Notes under the pieces: model-generated | Told to the model about the DNA's origin: nothing | The model's input: the letters and a program-made list of their open reading frames with translations, nothing else | Database searches by the model: none | Source of the DNA: Candidatus Stahliibacteriota bacterium | GTDB taxonomy: Bacteria; Hydrothermota; Tepidihabitantia; SM23-42 | Length of the DNA stretch: 6,900 bases | Reading direction: 5' to 3' | Assembly: GCA_030613445.1 (NCBI GenBank) | Contig: JAUWLY010000154.1 | Coordinates: 1-6,900, forward strand | Part shown: in pieces, positions 6,725 through 6,900 of the stretch | Layout of the letters: each line of letters starts with the position of its first letter | Numbering within the stretch: the stretch's first letter is position 1 | Program-made: the position numbers and the translations under genes

Positions 6725-6797
6725 GATACTAGATGCTAGGTATTAAATACTAACACGTTATTTGTCCACTAGTATCTAGCATCCAGAATCTAGAATC
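6725..6797. repeat. Two facing arrays of degenerate 7-bp repeats in the tRNA spacer
   Basis: From 6725 to 6752 four successive heptads fit the consensus GATNCTA; the first two fit it fully (GATACTA, GATGCTA) and the next two are degenerate. From 6770 to 6797 four successive heptads fit the inverted consensus YAGNATC, with the third base block differing only in its first letter (CAGAATC). The arrays are separated by 17 bases, point at each other and could fold into an imperfect hairpin. Together they occupy most of the 91-base spacer between tRNA-Gly and tRNA-Cys. No protein is encoded here. Confidence 0.75.
6741..6768 (-). promoter_or_regulatory. Possible promoter for tRNA-Cys
   Basis: On the minus strand TGGACA (6768-6763, five of six -35 bases) and TTAATA (6746-6741, weak -10) are 16 bp apart, with about 25 bases to the tRNA 5' end. 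The site lies largely in the gap between the two heptad arrays. The tRNA could instead be co-transcribed with tRNA-Gly 91 bases upstream. Confidence 0.3.
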
Positions 6798-6806
6798 CGT
6801 CTTTAA

Positions 6807-6878
6807 AGCGGAAGACGAGATTCGAACTCGCGACGTTCACCTTGGCAAGGTGACGCTCTACCACTGAGCTACTCCCGC
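6807..6878 (-). tRNA. tRNA-Gly (anticodon GCC)
   Basis: A standard cloverleaf of 72 bases. Acceptor stem GCGGGAG/CTTCCGC has one G-T pair. D arm GCTC-AGTGGTA-GAGC has the normal GG at 18-19. The anticodon stem TCACC/GGTGA encloses loop TTGCCAA with anticodon GCC. The variable loop is ACGTC, the T arm GCGAG-TTCGAAT-CTCGT has a canonical TTC, and U73 is as usual for bacterial glycine tRNA. CCA is not encoded. It lies 91 bases upstream of tRNA-Cys on the same strand and may share its transcript. Confidence 0.96.
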
Positions 6879-6900
6879 GGATCTAAGAAAATTAGATATC

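Noticed and set aside
6564..6746. 60-codon open frame on the plus strand
   Set aside because: It runs across the whole tRNA-Cys gene on the opposite strand and into the heptad repeats; no ribosome binding site and no recognisable protein pattern.
6725..6797. CRISPR-like array
   Set aside because: Units are only 7 bp, contiguous without spacers and inverted between the two blocks, so not CRISPR.
6643..6878. tRNA genes as an integration site for a mobile element
   Set aside because: No integrase, no repeated tRNA 3' end and no element-like genes are visible in the window.
6881..6897. Hairpin ATCTAA-GAAAA-TTAGAT upstream of tRNA-Gly
   Set aside because: A short AT-only-based stem at the window edge; it could be part of a promoter or chance, and there is not enough flanking sequence to judge.

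Overview
The window looks like bacterial chromosome from an uncultured, Gram-negative-type lineage. Its secreted proteins carry a C-terminal beta-sandwich tail of the type-A sorting (Por/FlgD-like) kind, which is common in FCB-group phyla and in candidate phyla such as WOR-3. A strong AAGGAGGTGG ribosome binding site, near-consensus sigma-70 promoters and tRNAs without encoded CCA fit a bacterium. The phylum is an inference from style, not a proven assignment. I see no phage, IS element, CRISPR array or defence cassette.

Layout: three genes read rightward. (1) A family 10-like glycoside hydrolase (GHL10) whose frame is still open at the left edge. It probably starts upstream with a lipoprotein signal and ends in a C-terminal extension that resembles a SurA/parvulin chaperone module. 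(2) A 620-residue secreted multidomain beta-sandwich protein with its own promoter, a strong ribosome binding site, a C-terminal sorting-type tail and a textbook terminator. (3) An oligopeptidase B-type S9A peptidase with a signal peptide and a complete Ser-Asp-His triad. Its promoter lies so close to the ATG that the mRNA should be leaderless. Convergent to these, on the minus strand, are a small four-helix membrane protein (DUF5684-like), a tRNA-Cys(GCA) and a tRNA-Gly(GCC).

How they relate: each protein gene whose upstream region is visible has its own promoter with an identical TTGACATT -35 region, so they look like independent transcription units and not one operon. The shared theme of the first three is the cell envelope or outside (carbohydrate, adhesion or display, peptides), which suits a heterotroph that scavenges polymers, but no dedicated pathway is shown.

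Most worth a second look: the hydrolase-chaperone fusion; the leaderless promoter; a tRNA-Cys in which both partners of the universal G18-U55 elbow contact are replaced (A18, G55); and two facing arrays of degenerate 7-bp repeats that fill the spacer between the two tRNAs.
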